From positions 124,001 to 188,000 of the forward strand of contig JANQOU010000002.1 in the NCBI GenBank assembly GCA_028285585.1: DNA of 64,000 bases, given 5' to 3'. Below are positions 17,699-27,322 of the stretch, piece after piece. The position numbers and the translations under genes are program-made. How positions within the stretch are numbered: the first letter of the stretch is position 1; each line of letters begins with the position of its first letter. The notes under the pieces are model-generated. The model was not told the DNA's origin and made no database searches. It saw only the letters and a list, made by a program, of their open reading frames with translations. The stretch is from Acidimicrobiia bacterium (GTDB lineage Bacteria > Actinomycetota > Acidimicrobiia > Spongiisociales > ZC4RG35).

Positions 17699-18166
17699 CT
17701 ACGCGCGTCGATATGTGACGAAGGCGTAGCCAGGTCTCTCGACGCGGGCTGCTTCTCGCCAAGCCGACCAGTCCACGTCCGGGAAGAAGGTGTCGCCCTC
17801 AGGATCTTGATCTACCTGTGTCAGCTCCAGGACGTCGGCTACCCCGAGTGCCTCCTCGTAGACGGTTGCACCACCGCAGATGTAGGCGTCGTGACCGCGG
17901 GACTCGACCATCTCCAGCGCTGCTTCCAGGGAGCCAGATACCGAGACTCCCTCACTCTGCCAGCCGGGATCTCGAGTGAGGACGATCGTCGAACGCCCTG
18001 GGAGCGGCCTCCCGATCGACTCGTACGTCGAGCGTCCCATCACCAGGGACTGGCCCATCGTCATGCTCTTGAACCGGGCCAGGTCCTCTGGGATCCGCCA
18101 AGGGAGGCGGTTCTCGACGCCGATCACGCCGTTGGAGCCGACGGCGGCGATGATCACCGTCTCCAT
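17699..18166 (-). CDS. folA: dihydrofolate reductase
   Basis: 155 residues, the usual bacterial length. Visible motifs: IIAAVGSNGVIGVENRLPWRI (substrate and Met20-loop region, split here), MGRSTYESIGRPLPGR and ICGGATVYEEAL (NADPH site). It regenerates tetrahydrofolate from the dihydrofolate produced by ThyA. It lies 4 bp after thyA, the pairing also seen in mycobacteria. Confidence 0.95.
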   Translation of the reverse strand: METVIIAAVGSNGVIGVENRLPWRIPEDLARFKSMTMGQSLVMGRSTYESIGRPLPGRSTIVLTRDPGWQSEGVSVSGSLEAALEMVESRGHDAYICGGATVYEEALGVADVLELTQVDQDPEGDTFFPDVDWSAWREAARVERPGYAFVTYRRA

Positions 18167-18170
18167 TGGC

Positions 18171-18965
18171 CTACACGGCTATGGGCGCACGGATCGCCGG
18201 GTGCGGGTCATACCCCGCCACCTGAACGTCTTCGATCATGAAGTCGTCGATAGACCTCCGCTCCTGGTTCAGATGCAGGGTGGGCAGGTCCCTCGGCTCT
18301 CGCTCCAACTGAAGCTTGGCCTGATCCACATGGTTGAGATACAGGTGGGCGTCTCCCAATGTGTGGATGAAATCGCCGACGCCCAGGTCACACACCTGAG
18401 CCACCATGTGTGTCAACAGTGCGTACGACGCGATGTTGAACGGAACCCCTAGGAAGATGTCGGCCGATCGTTGATAGAGCTGGCAACTCAGCCGCCCATC
18501 TGCGACATAGAACTGGAAAAGGGTGTGACAGGGCGGCAGTGCCATCTCCTCCACGTCCGACACGTTCCAAGCGCTGACGATGTGTCGCCGAGAGTCGGGT
18601 GCTTGACGAATCGAATCGATGACCCTTGCGATCTGATCCACATGCTCACCGGCCGGTGTGGGCCACGATCTCCACTGATAGCCATACACCGGCCCCAACT
18701 CGCCGTCCTCATCGGCCCATTCGTCCCAGATGGTGACACCGTTCTCCTGGAGCCACTGCACGTTGGTCGAGCCGCGAAGGAACCAGAACAGTTCGCCGAT
18801 AACCGAGCGAAGATGGACTTTCTTGGTGGTGACGACAGGGAAACCGGCATTCAGGTCGAACCGCATCTGATGCCCAAAGACCGACAGCGTTCCCGTGCCC
18901 GTTCGGTCCGCCTTCTCGACTCCTTCGGCCAGCACCCTTCTGAGAAGATCGTGATACTGGAGCAC
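18171..18965 (-). CDS. thyA: thymidylate synthase (ThyA type)
   Basis: 264 residues, the same length as the Escherichia coli enzyme, with the catalytic cysteine at 146 ([12 protein letters not shown]). Folate- and dUMP-binding segments [31 protein letters not shown] and GDAHLYLNH are all present. It methylates dUMP to dTMP using methylene-tetrahydrofolate, and folA immediately follows. It is divergent from the 72-residue gene at 19049, with an 83-bp promoter region between them. Confidence 0.96.
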   Translation of the reverse strand: MLQYHDLLRRVLAEGVEKADRTGTGTLSVFGHQMRFDLNAGFPVVTTKKVHLRSVIGELFWFLRGSTNVQWLQENGVTIWDEWADEDGELGPVYGYQWRSWPTPAGEHVDQIARVIDSIRQAPDSRRHIVSAWNVSDVEEMALPPCHTLFQFYVADGRLSCQLYQRSADIFLGVPFNIASYALLTHMVAQVCDLGVGDFIHTLGDAHLYLNHVDQAKLQLEREPRDLPTLHLNQERRSIDDFMIEDVQVAGYDPHPAIRAPIAV

Positions 18966-19048
18966 GCCGGCATCGTATCCATGCGAGCACGCGGCTCAGC
19001 GACAATCGCAATCAGACCTTTCGCGCTCTGAGCTGTAACGTCGCTTTC

Positions 19049-19267
19049 ATGGCTGACTTCGATGTTGATGCAATGATCTCAAGGTTTGCCGACCGCGCTC
19101 AGGCCGTGCGCGACCGGCCTCTTCCACCGGTCGCCGGCCAGGAGAGACAGAAGTTCATCACGCAGGCCAACACCGACTACACCGACTTTGCGCTCGTAGC
19201 GAACGCTTCCTGGGAAGTTGAGGAGGGCAACCTGATTCTCCGAATCCCCCTCGGCTCGGGCCAGTAG
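19049..19267 (+). CDS. 72-residue protein of unknown function preceding ArsA-type ATPases
   Basis: A small acidic and polar protein (MADFDVDAMISRFADRA at the start; DYTDFALVANASWEVEEGNL near the end) with no signal peptide, membrane helix or cysteine. The ATG lies 12 bp before the end-to-start gap leading to the first ATPase gene, and all genes to 21962 run the same way, so it is probably the operon's first cistron. I recognise no domain. A role with the downstream ATPases is inferred from position only. Confidence 0.7.
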   Translation: MADFDVDAMISRFADRAQAVRDRPLPPVAGQERQKFITQANTDYTDFALVANASWEVEEGNLILRIPLGSGQ

Positions 19268-19279
19268 CCACTGCCAGGC

Positions 19280-20125
19280 GTGCTCGACAAACGCCTGATT
19301 GTCGTCTCCGGGAAGGGAGGCGTTGGAAAGTCCGCTGTCTCCGGTGGGCTGAGCCTGCTCGCTCAGCGGCGAGGGTTGCGAGTGCTGGCAATCGAGATCG
19401 GCGCGGCAAGAGGTCTCTCGAGCCACCTGTCGGCCGGGCATCTCGACTTCCAGCCCAAAGAGATCCGACCGGGTCTGCATGCGATGCGGTTGGTTCGCTC
19501 CGAAGCGCTCCTCGAGTACCTCTCATTGCAGCTTCGTGTTCCAGGCATAGGCCGATTCGGAGCGATCGCCCGAGCATTCGATGCTCTCGCCACCGCAGCA
19601 CCGGCAGTGCGGGAGATCATCACCATCGGCAAGGTGTTGTGGGAAGTCAGGGAAGAGCGATGGGACATCGTCGTCGCCGACTCCCCACCCACCGGCCAGA
19701 TCGGCTCGTATCTTCGAGCGCCTGTCTCCATTGAGGAGCTCGTCCCATCCGGCCGGATAAGGTCGCAATCGACTTGGATGCGAGAGACGCTGGCCGATCC
19801 CGACATGACTCAACTAGTCATCGTCAATGTGCCCGAGGAACTGCCAACTACCGAGACTCTCGAGACGACCAAGTGGCTGGAAGCAGAGCGGCTCGTCTCT
19901 GATCCTGTTGTCATATCCAACCGAGTGGTGAATCAGGTGACAGACAACTCCCTGCCACGCGGGACCGCCGGTGAGATGGTGGCCCTGCACCGGTCGATAT
20001 GGGAGGAACAGCAAACATGGCTGTCGAAGCTCGAGGACAAAGGACGCATCCCGTACCTCTTCGGAGTGTTCACCCCGGGTGAGGTCGCGGCACAGATGAG
20101 CGACCATCTGGAGCGGATCCTATGA
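19280..20125 (+). CDS. ArsA/GET3-type P-loop ATPase, first of a pair
   Basis: 281 residues from a GTG start. The deviant Walker A is GKGGVGKS near residue 11, and the switch motif DSPPTG follows. There is no arsenite-binding cysteine triad. The protein resembles the first subunit of the paired mycobacterial ATPases Rv3679/Rv3680 (BagA/BagB). Its stop overlaps the next start as ATGA, consistent with a two-subunit complex. Function is inferred: a SIMIBI-class ATPase that may handle client proteins or metabolites, not arsenic transport. Confidence 0.85.
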   Translation: MLDKRLIVVSGKGGVGKSAVSGGLSLLAQRRGLRVLAIEIGAARGLSSHLSAGHLDFQPKEIRPGLHAMRLVRSEALLEYLSLQLRVPGIGRFGAIARAFDALATAAPAVREIITIGKVLWEVREERWDIVVADSPPTGQIGSYLRAPVSIEELVPSGRIRSQSTWMRETLADPDMTQLVIVNVPEELPTTETLETTKWLEAERLVSDPVVISNRVVNQVTDNSLPRGTAGEMVALHRSIWEEQQTWLSKLEDKGRIPYLFGVFTPGEVAAQMSDHLERIL

Positions 20126-21174
20126 CGACCACACTTCTCGTCACCGGTGCCGGCGGAGTGGGCAAGACCACGATCGCAGCCGCGATGGCGGTCCACTCCG
20201 CGAGGCTGGGGTTGAGGACGCTCGTCGTCACCGTGGACCCTGCGAGAAGGCTGGCGACTGCCCTGGGGCTCGACACACTGGGAACCGAACCGCAGCCCCA
20301 CACGGAAGAGCCGCTGCTGTGGGCGGCAATGCTCGATGCCGGCGCCTCCTGGAAGGCGGTCGCCAAACGCCACGCCGACCCCGACGTGGCTGAGCGTCTT
20401 GCGAACAACGAGTTCTTCATAGCGGCGTCACAGCACTTCCCTGCCTCTCAGTCCTATGCAGCAGCAGACTCTGCGGTCACCTTCGTGCAAGCAAAGGCGT
20501 GGGACGTCGTGGTGGTCGACACACCTCCATCCGGGGGCGGCATCGACTTCTTCACTGCGCCGTCTGAAATGGCCGACCTGGTCGGCGGGAGGTTGCTGCG
20601 TTGGATCACAGGGGGCCCAATCCCAGGCCGCAGGCTCTTCTACGACCGCGCAGCTCGCCCGATGCTGCGCGTCGCAGGCTCGATCCTGGGGTCGGACCTT
20701 CTCGAGCGTGTCTCCGAATTCCTACTCGATCTGAGAACGACTTACGACGGGGTCTCGCGACGCGGCCGAGAGATGGAACGAGTGATGAGTCAGGCTGCGA
20801 CCGTTGTAGTCACCACCGCCGACCCGGCCCCGGTCCAAGAGGCCGTCCGCTTCTATCGCGAGCTCCCAGCGGTGGCATCCACCCCGGCAGCCGTCATCTT
20901 CAACCGGGCATTGCCAGACATATGGATCGAAGCATCCACCCCTGACGGCTCGTCGCCGGAGCTTCGGCAGCTGGTCGAGTGGTGGTCATTGGAAGCACAA
21001 CGCCAACATGACGTCAGACGGGAATTCTCATCACGTCACGGTGCGAACGTGGTGACCGTCCCGTGGTCGCCGACGCCTCTCACCGACCTCGACCGGCTCG
21101 CAGCCCTCGTCGGCCGTGATGCCGACTTGCCTTGGGAAAGCTTGGGAATCGGCCCGGATAGTGTCTCCACGTGA
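20122..21174 (+). CDS. ArsA/GET3-type P-loop ATPase, second of a pair
   Basis: 350 residues. Walker A is TGAGGVGKTT at the N-terminus, followed by VVTVDPARRLATALG and the switch DTPPSGGG. The residues after the P-loop match ArsA-family proteins better than ParA. It is longer than its partner, mainly in the helical middle, which could be the client- or partner-binding part. It overlaps the upstream ATPase by 4 bp and the HAD gene by 4 bp (GTGA). It is the likely counterpart of Rv3680. Confidence 0.87.
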   Translation: MTTTLLVTGAGGVGKTTIAAAMAVHSARLGLRTLVVTVDPARRLATALGLDTLGTEPQPHTEEPLLWAAMLDAGASWKAVAKRHADPDVAERLANNEFFIAASQHFPASQSYAAADSAVTFVQAKAWDVVVVDTPPSGGGIDFFTAPSEMADLVGGRLLRWITGGPIPGRRLFYDRAARPMLRVAGSILGSDLLERVSEFLLDLRTTYDGVSRRGREMERVMSQAATVVVTTADPAPVQEAVRFYRELPAVASTPAAVIFNRALPDIWIEASTPDGSSPELRQLVEWWSLEAQRQHDVRREFSSRHGANVVTVPWSPTPLTDLDRLAALVGRDADLPWESLGIGPDSVST

Positions 21175-21962
21175 GCAAATCCGCCGCATTCTTCGATCTG
21201 GACCGAACGCTCATCGCAGGCGCGTCTCTGTTTCCGGTTGGCATGGAGGCCTGGAGAAGAGGTTCGGCAAGCAACGGTGACGTGGCGAAGTGGGCCCTGG
21301 CCGCCGCAGCATTCATGACTGTCGGCGACAAAGGCGGAGAATCCAGCACCGACGTTCGCACCGACCTGCTTTCTCAGATCGCCGGCGCATCGGCTGATTC
21401 CGTGGATGCTCTCGGCTCGGCTGTGCTCCCCCGGCTGGAGGCCAGGGTACGTCCTGAAGCTGCTCGGCTGATTGCTATGCATCATGACGCCGGCCGGGAG
21501 ACCTGGATTGTGTCGGCCAGCCCTCACACCGTGGTGGAACCGCTGGCGGTATCACTCGGGATGACCGGAGCCATCGCCACACGAGGCGAGATCGTGGACG
21601 GGCATTACACCGGAGAGCTCGATGGGCCTTTTGTCTATGGCGAAGGCAAGTCAGCGGCCATCGCCCGGCTCGCAGACACCCGCGATTACGACCTGCACCT
21701 TTGCTACGCGTACTCGGACTCGATTTCGGACCTGCCGATGCTCGAGATGGTGGGGCACCCTGTGGCGGTGAACCCGGACTCGGAGCTTGCTCAGGTCGCG
21801 AACGATCGCGGCTGGCCACGCGTCATCTTCGCCCGCAAGGCGAAGAAGGTCATCACTTTCAGCGGGGTGGGCTCGGGGACCGCCGCCGGGATCGCCATTG
21901 CCTACTTTCTGGGCCGTCGCCACGGCCGCTCATCGACACTGACCCGGATGCGACGCAGATAG
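21171..21962 (+). CDS. HAD-superfamily (subfamily IB) phosphatase with a C-terminal hydrophobic segment
   Basis: 263 residues from a GTG start. HAD motif I is FFDLDRTL, motif II is the Ser in WIVSASPH, motif III is the Lys in GEGKSAAI, and motif IV is YSDSISDLPML. The arrangement is that of SerB-like phosphatases. The C-terminus has a hydrophobic Gly/Ala-rich stretch (GVGSGTAAGIAIAYFLG) and a basic tail, suggesting membrane attachment. The substrate is unknown. It is translationally coupled to the ATPase pair and ends 4 bp from the convergent dnaE stop. Confidence 0.85.
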   Translation: MSKSAAFFDLDRTLIAGASLFPVGMEAWRRGSASNGDVAKWALAAAAFMTVGDKGGESSTDVRTDLLSQIAGASADSVDALGSAVLPRLEARVRPEAARLIAMHHDAGRETWIVSASPHTVVEPLAVSLGMTGAIATRGEIVDGHYTGELDGPFVYGEGKSAAIARLADTRDYDLHLCYAYSDSISDLPMLEMVGHPVAVNPDSELAQVANDRGWPRVIFARKAKKVITFSGVGSGTAAGIAIAYFLGRRHGRSSTLTRMRRR

Positions 21963-21966
21963 GGCT

Positions 21967-24900
21967 TCAGAGGATCGCTCTCGGGCCCAACAACTCCTTC
22001 AGCTCGGCAAACAACGCAGACCGGGGCTCAACCCGATGCTCGTCGCTCAGCTTCAGCACTTTGGTGTCTCCGTTGTCGGTCATGTGCAGGTAGACAGGGG
22101 CGGAGCCGGGGTGATTGCGCAGTATGTCCTTCAGCCGGACCACGACTTCCGGGGTCAAACGGCCGGCCGCAGCCGTCAGCCGAACTGTCGAGTCGTCCCG
22201 AATCTCGAGCTCTTTGATCTCGCGGCAGACCACTTTCACATCGTCCCCTCTGTGATCGAGCGACCCGCTGATGACCAGGATGGCGTCCTCGGTGATGAAG
22301 GGGCCGAAGTCGTGCACGGTCTTCGGGAATGCGATGCACTCGACAGACCCCTGGAGGTCTTCGAGTTGGAAGAAGATCATCGGATCACCGTTCCTCGTCC
22401 AGCGCCTGGTGATCGCCCCCACGATCCCACCAACCGTTAGGCTCGATCGGTCGGACAGGTCGCCGAGCTCCGCGATGGTGATGCTGGTCGAGGCAGCCAA
22501 CGCGGCTCCGACGGCCAGAAGAGGGTGATCCGAGACATACAGGCCGAGCATCTCCTTCTCGAACGCCAGCCTCGTCTTCTGGGGCCAGGACATCTCCGGG
22601 ATCTCCACCTCTGACTCCTCGACGTCACTCTCGCCACCGGCGAACAGCGAGTACTGGCCCATCTCTTCGTTGCGCCGCCGCTCGAGAGTGGTGTCCAACA
22701 CCTGCTCGTGAACCAAGGTCAGGCCGCGACGAGTGTCACCTGTCGCGTCAAAAGCGCCCGCCTTGATCAACGACTCGACAGTCCTCTTGTTGAGTGCAGA
22801 GACATCGACCCGGTCGACGAAGTCCGTGAGCGATGTGAAGGGCTCTTCCGCCCGTGCCTCTACCACCTTCTCGACCACGCCCTCTCCGACGTTGCGGATG
22901 GCCGACAGGCCGAAACGGATCCGTCCCTCTGAGACTGTGAAGTCGGTCTCTGACTCGTTGACGTCGGGCACCAGCACCTCGAGACCCATCTGCCGGCACT
23001 CGTTGAGGTAGACCGCAGTCTTGTCTTTGTTCGACTTGGTCGCCGTCAGCATCGATGCCATGAACTCAGCCGGGTGATTGGCCTTCAAGAAGGCGGTCTG
23101 ATAGGCGACGAACCCGTAAGCGGCCGCATGAGCCTTGGGGAAACCGTATCCGGCAAAGTGCTCGATCAGCCCGAAGAGATCCCGGCCGGTCTTCTCGCTG
23201 TGACCCTGGGAGACACAACCCTCGACGAACTTCTCCTCCTCGGCGATCATCACCTCTTTGATCTTCTTGCCCATGGCGCGACGAAGGTTGTCGGCGTCGG
23301 CAATCGAGTAGCCGGCCATCTCCTGGGCGACGCTCATGACCTGCTCCTGATACACCATGATCTGATAGGTGTCGGCCAGTTTGTCGGTGAGCACCGGGTG
23401 GAGCTCTTCGACCTCGGCGCGGCCGTTCTTGCGATCTGCGTAGAGGTTGTGCATGTTGGCGCCCATCGGGCCCGGCCTGTAAAGGGCAACCAGCGCCACC
23501 ACGTCTTCGAACGTGTCCGGCTTGAGCGACCGGATCAGTGCGCGCATCGCAGACCCCTCCATCTGGAACACGCCGATGGTGTCACCTCTCTGGAGAAGCT
23601 CAAAGGTCTTTGGATCGTCCAGCGCCACGTTGTCGATGTCGAGCCGCTCTCCGGTGGTCCGCTCCACCAATTCAAGGCACCGTTCGATGATGGACAGGGT
23701 GCTCAAGCCGAGGAAGTCCATCTTGAGGAGACCGAGATCCTCCACTCCGTGCATCTCGAACTGGGTGACCATCTCGGCCTCTGCCCCCTTGCGCTGCACT
23801 GGGACTATTGAGGTCAGTCGTTCCGGGGCGATCACCACGGCGGCGGCATGGATCGAGTCCTGCCGTCTCAGACCCTCCAGCCCGCGTGCGGCGTCGACGA
23901 TCTCCCTGACTCCGGCGTCGCCGTCATAGAGCTCGCGAAGACCCTGAGCGTTGGCATACCAATCCCTCACCTCTGACGGGGCACCCTGCTCCGGGGCCGT
24001 CAGCACCTGATCCAGCGTTGCGTCCTTGCCGAGGATGGCCGGTGGCATTGCCTTGGCGATGCGGTCGCCCATCGCGTACGGATGGCCCAACACCCGGGCG
24101 GCGTCTCGAATCGCCTGCTTCCCCTTGATGGTGGAGAAGGTGATGATCTGGGCGACCCTGTCGTCTCCGTACTTCTCCGCGGCGTAACGGATCATCTCGC
24201 CGCGGTAACGGTCGTCGAAGTCCATGTCGATGTCGGGCATCGACTTCCGGCCCGGGTTGAGGAAGCGCTCGAAGATGAGCCCGTATTCGAGCGGGTTGAT
24301 GTCGGTGATCTTGAGGCAATAGGAGACGATGGATCCCGCTGCTGACCCTCGTCCCGGCCCGACCCGAATCCCGTTGTCCCTGGCGTGACGGATCAGGTCC
24401 CAGACAATGAGGAAGTACGCAGGAAAACCCATCTCCTCGATGATCTTCAGTTCGTGCTCGACGCGTTCCCAAACGTCGGCATCGGGCGCGGCGCCATAGC
24501 GTTGGCGCGCGCCCTGCTCCACGAGATGCCGCAGGTAGGTGACTTCCGTCTCACCCTCGGGAACCGGGAAATGCGGCAGCAGTATCTTCCCGAACTCGAT
24601 TTCGACGTTGGCCCGCTCGGCAATGACCAGCGTGTTGTCGCACGCGTCGGGGAACTCATCCGCCGGGAACAGCCGCCGCATCTCCTCTGCGCTCTTCAGG
24701 TAGTGCTCGGACCCGTCGAATCGAAGCCGGCCAGGCTCGTTGCGTAGGGAACCGGTCTGGATGCAGAGCAGGACGTCATGGGCATCGTGCTCTTCCCTTG
24801 TCGTGTAGTGCGCGTCGTTGGTCGCCAGCAGCGGTGCACCGGTCCTCACAGAGATGTCCAGCAGGTCGGCCATGATCCGGCGCTGCGCCTCGAGCCCGTG

Positions 24901-25464
24901 GTCCTGCACCTCGATGAAGAAAGAGTCACGCCCGAATATGTCCTGGAACATGCCGGCTGCGCGTAGCGCCGCATCGAAGTCGCGCTCCACCCCTTTGTTG
25001 CCTTCTTCGCTCATCGAGTCCGGGCCGAGAAGCTGTGGGACCAGACCGCCGAGACAACCCGAGGTTGCGATCAAACCTTCCGAGTGCTGGCTGAGCAGCT
25101 CAATGTCCATCCTCGGCTTGTAGTAGTAGCCATCGGTGTAGGCCTTGGAAGAGAGCTCGAGGAGGTTCTCATAGCCGACCTGGTTCTCAGCCAGGAGGTT
25201 CATGTGAAAACGCTTGTTGGCAGCCCCTGTGGGCCGGTCCAGCCGCGACCCTTCGACGAAGTACGCCTCCGTGCCGATGATCGGCTTGATCCCGTGCTTG
25301 GTCGCGGTCTTGACGAAATCCACGACGCCATAGAGATTCCCGTGATCGGTGATGGCGATCGCCGGCTGATTGTCTGCAGCCGCGGCAGCCACCACGTCTT
25401 TGATCTTTGCCGCACCGTCCAAGAGGGAGTATTCGGTGTGGAGATGGAGGTGGGCGAACGACAC
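21967..25464 (-). CDS. dnaE: DNA polymerase III alpha subunit
   Basis: 1165 residues from a GTG start. The N-terminal PHP domain begins FAHLHLHTEYSLLDGAAKI. The polymerase catalytic Asp motif is PDIDMDFDDR, with GRGSAAGS and YQEQVMSVAQEMAGY conserved stretches, then helix-hairpin-helix and OB-fold regions (TVGGIVGAITRRWTRNGDPM). It is the replicative polymerase of the DnaE1 type. It follows the rhomboid gene with an 88-bp gap that probably holds its promoter, though no clear hexamer pair is visible. Confidence 0.97.
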   Translation of the reverse strand: MSFAHLHLHTEYSLLDGAAKIKDVVAAAAADNQPAIAITDHGNLYGVVDFVKTATKHGIKPIIGTEAYFVEGSRLDRPTGAANKRFHMNLLAENQVGYENLLELSSKAYTDGYYYKPRMDIELLSQHSEGLIATSGCLGGLVPQLLGPDSMSEEGNKGVERDFDAALRAAGMFQDIFGRDSFFIEVQDHGLEAQRRIMADLLDISVRTGAPLLATNDAHYTTREEHDAHDVLLCIQTGSLRNEPGRLRFDGSEHYLKSAEEMRRLFPADEFPDACDNTLVIAERANVEIEFGKILLPHFPVPEGETEVTYLRHLVEQGARQRYGAAPDADVWERVEHELKIIEEMGFPAYFLIVWDLIRHARDNGIRVGPGRGSAAGSIVSYCLKITDINPLEYGLIFERFLNPGRKSMPDIDMDFDDRYRGEMIRYAAEKYGDDRVAQIITFSTIKGKQAIRDAARVLGHPYAMGDRIAKAMPPAILGKDATLDQVLTAPEQGAPSEVRDWYANAQGLRELYDGDAGVREIVDAARGLEGLRRQDSIHAAAVVIAPERLTSIVPVQRKGAEAEMVTQFEMHGVEDLGLLKMDFLGLSTLSIIERCLELVERTTGERLDIDNVALDDPKTFELLQRGDTIGVFQMEGSAMRALIRSLKPDTFEDVVALVALYRPGPMGANMHNLYADRKNGRAEVEELHPVLTDKLADTYQIMVYQEQVMSVAQEMAGYSIADADNLRRAMGKKIKEVMIAEEEKFVEGCVSQGHSEKTGRDLFGLIEHFAGYGFPKAHAAAYGFVAYQTAFLKANHPAEFMASMLTATKSNKDKTAVYLNECRQMGLEVLVPDVNESETDFTVSEGRIRFGLSAIRNVGEGVVEKVVEARAEEPFTSLTDFVDRVDVSALNKRTVESLIKAGAFDATGDTRRGLTLVHEQVLDTTLERRRNEEMGQYSLFAGGESDVEESEVEIPEMSWPQKTRLAFEKEMLGLYVSDHPLLAVGAALAASTSITIAELGDLSDRSSLTVGGIVGAITRRWTRNGDPMIFFQLEDLQGSVECIAFPKTVHDFGPFITEDAILVISGSLDHRGDDVKVVCREIKELEIRDDSTVRLTAAAGRLTPEVVVRLKDILRNHPGSAPVYLHMTDNGDTKVLKLSDEHRVEPRSALFAELKELLGPRAIL

Positions 25465-25552
25465 GTTGGCTCTGAAAACTTACATGGATGTGATTCGAGG
25501 CAAACCTAGCACTGCCACCGGCTCCAGGCCACGTCGCGAAAACCGGTTCGAC

Positions 25553-26374
25553 TCAGACGAGAACGGAGAGCATGGCGAGGACGGCCACCGCCGCTGCGAC
25601 CATGAATCTGGCCCTCTCGGCCTCGCGCCCGCCGAGCCGCGACCAGATCTCCCCGATGACATAACCGGCGATGAAGCCCCCAAGATGGGCTTGCCAGGCA
25701 ATGGCGGGAACGAACAGTGGCAGAGCCGCGTTGATCAGTAGCAGGAATCCAATCTGCCTCAGGAGCATCTGGCCCTGCACGGTTCGCCTTCGATGCACAG
25801 CCCAGTTGAGCCAGATGCCGAACAGCCCGAAGATGGCACCCGAGGCTCCGACCGCAATCGCGTTCGGCGAGCCCAAGAGATAGAAGAAGGCACCGCCGAC
25901 AGCCGCAGAAGCCAGGTAGAGGCCCACGAACGGCAACGTGCCGACGCCACGCTCAATCTGGGGGCCCAAGACCCAAAGGGCCCACATGTTGAAGAGGAGA
26001 TGCATCAACGAACCGTGGAGCAGGACAGGTGTCACCAGACGCCACCACTCCCCTGCGTCCACTGCCGGATTGATCTGTGCGAGGTTGCGCAGGAGCGTCC
26101 CCTCCATCCCAGCGAGGCCCAAGACGAAGAAGACCGCTGCGAGACCTATGAAAACCCTGGTCGCCGACATTCCGTCGCGACGTGGCGCCACTGTCGTCGG
26201 GATCGTCTTCTGTGTGCCCTCGGCTCTCATGCACTCAGGGCATCGCTGGCCGACGGACGCATCGACCGAGCAAGCAGTGCAGATGGGCCGCCCGCAGCGA
26301 CTGCACTCCAGCAGGGTGTGCCGGTCAGGGTGTCGGTAGCAAACAGGTGCCTCGGTGGTGTGATCCTGGGTCAC
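25553..26374 (-). CDS. rhomboid-family intramembrane serine protease with an N-terminal zinc-ribbon/B-box-like module
   Basis: 273 residues. The first 50 or so contain several Cys/His (CYRHPDRHTLLECSRCGRPI, CTACSVDASVGQRCPEC), resembling a B-box zinc module. Six membrane helices follow with rhomboid signatures: HGSLMHLLFNMWAL, catalytic Ser in GASGAIFG, and His in AHLGGF. The protease cleaves membrane proteins within the bilayer; the zinc module probably sits in the cytoplasm. The substrate is unknown. It lies between rluD and dnaE. Confidence 0.9.
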   Translation of the reverse strand: MTQDHTTEAPVCYRHPDRHTLLECSRCGRPICTACSVDASVGQRCPECMRAEGTQKTIPTTVAPRRDGMSATRVFIGLAAVFFVLGLAGMEGTLLRNLAQINPAVDAGEWWRLVTPVLLHGSLMHLLFNMWALWVLGPQIERGVGTLPFVGLYLASAAVGGAFFYLLGSPNAIAVGASGAIFGLFGIWLNWAVHRRRTVQGQMLLRQIGFLLLINAALPLFVPAIAWQAHLGGFIAGYVIGEIWSRLGGREAERARFMVAAAVAVLAMLSVLV

Positions 26375-26401
26375 GAGCTGAACGCTATCCCGGATAACGG
26401 G

Positions 26402-27322
26402 CTAATCCCCGTCACTCTCTCGCAAGCCGCGCAACACCTCCTGGAGATCGCGTCTCAGCGGTGCGTCGACTGTCATGTCGAAGCCGGTTCCAGGATGGGT
26501 GAACCTCAACGTGGCGGCGTGAAGAAAGACCCGGGGCGACGATGCCGTCGTCGGCCGTCTGCTGTAGAGCCGATCGCCGATCACCGGGCGGTCGATCGAC
26601 GAGAGATGAACTCGGATCTGGTGGGTTCGCCCCGTCTCGAGGGTCACCCGGAGCAACGAGCTGTTGCTGCCCGAGAAGACTTCCACCACCTCGAAGTGAG
26701 TGCGGGCATGTTTCCCGGTGGCCACCACTGCTCGACGTGTCGGGCGCGTCGGGTCCCTGCCGATGGGAGCCTCGATGGTCCCGGTGGGAGCGTCGAAGAA
26801 ACCGTCGACGAGTGTGATGTACTCCCGACCGATCGCACGACTTCGCAGCTGCTCGGTCAGGTTGCGATATGCAGAGTGATTCCTGGCCACCAGCAAGGCT
26901 CCCGACGTCTCCTTGTCGAGACGGTGCACCAATCCCCAGCGATCACGCTCACCTACCCCGGCAAGCTCCGGGTATCGGTGCAGCAGTCCGGCGGCAAGGG
27001 TTCCCTTTCGTCGCCCGGAACCCGGGTGCACGACCAGCCCGGGCGGTTTGTCAACCACAACAACATCGTCATCTTCATGGAGCACATCGAAATCGACCGG
27101 CTCTGCCGCCAGCATCTCCGGCTCGTCTGGATGCGGAGATACCAGGCTCGAGCCTGCCCTGACCCGGTCGCTCGGCCTCACCGCAAAGCCGTCCGCTGTC
27201 ACACCGGACTCGACCAGCTCTCGAGCCGCGGCCCGGCTCAAGTCGAGCAGGCTGGCGAGTGCCTTGTCGACTCGCTCTCCGTCGAGCTCCTCAGGGACTC
27301 GGAGTGTTACCTCGTCTGCCAT
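26402..27322 (-). CDS. rluD: RluD-like 23S rRNA/tRNA pseudouridine synthase
   Basis: 306 residues from the ATG at 27322; the frame's upstream extension to 27394 lies inside lspA and is unlikely to be translated. An N-terminal S4 domain (RVDKALASLLDLSRAAARE) precedes the RluA-type catalytic core with the active-site Asp in VHRLDKETSG and the conserved GRTHQIRVHL. It overlaps lspA by 16 bp. The lspA-rluD pairing is widespread. The exact uridine target cannot be read from sequence. Confidence 0.92.
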   Translation of the reverse strand: MADEVTLRVPEELDGERVDKALASLLDLSRAAARELVESGVTADGFAVRPSDRVRAGSSLVSPHPDEPEMLAAEPVDFDVLHEDDDVVVVDKPPGLVVHPGSGRRKGTLAAGLLHRYPELAGVGERDRWGLVHRLDKETSGALLVARNHSAYRNLTEQLRSRAIGREYITLVDGFFDAPTGTIEAPIGRDPTRPTRRAVVATGKHARTHFEVVEVFSGSNSSLLRVTLETGRTHQIRVHLSSIDRPVIGDRLYSRRPTTASSPRVFLHAATLRFTHPGTGFDMTVDAPLRRDLQEVLRGLRESDGD

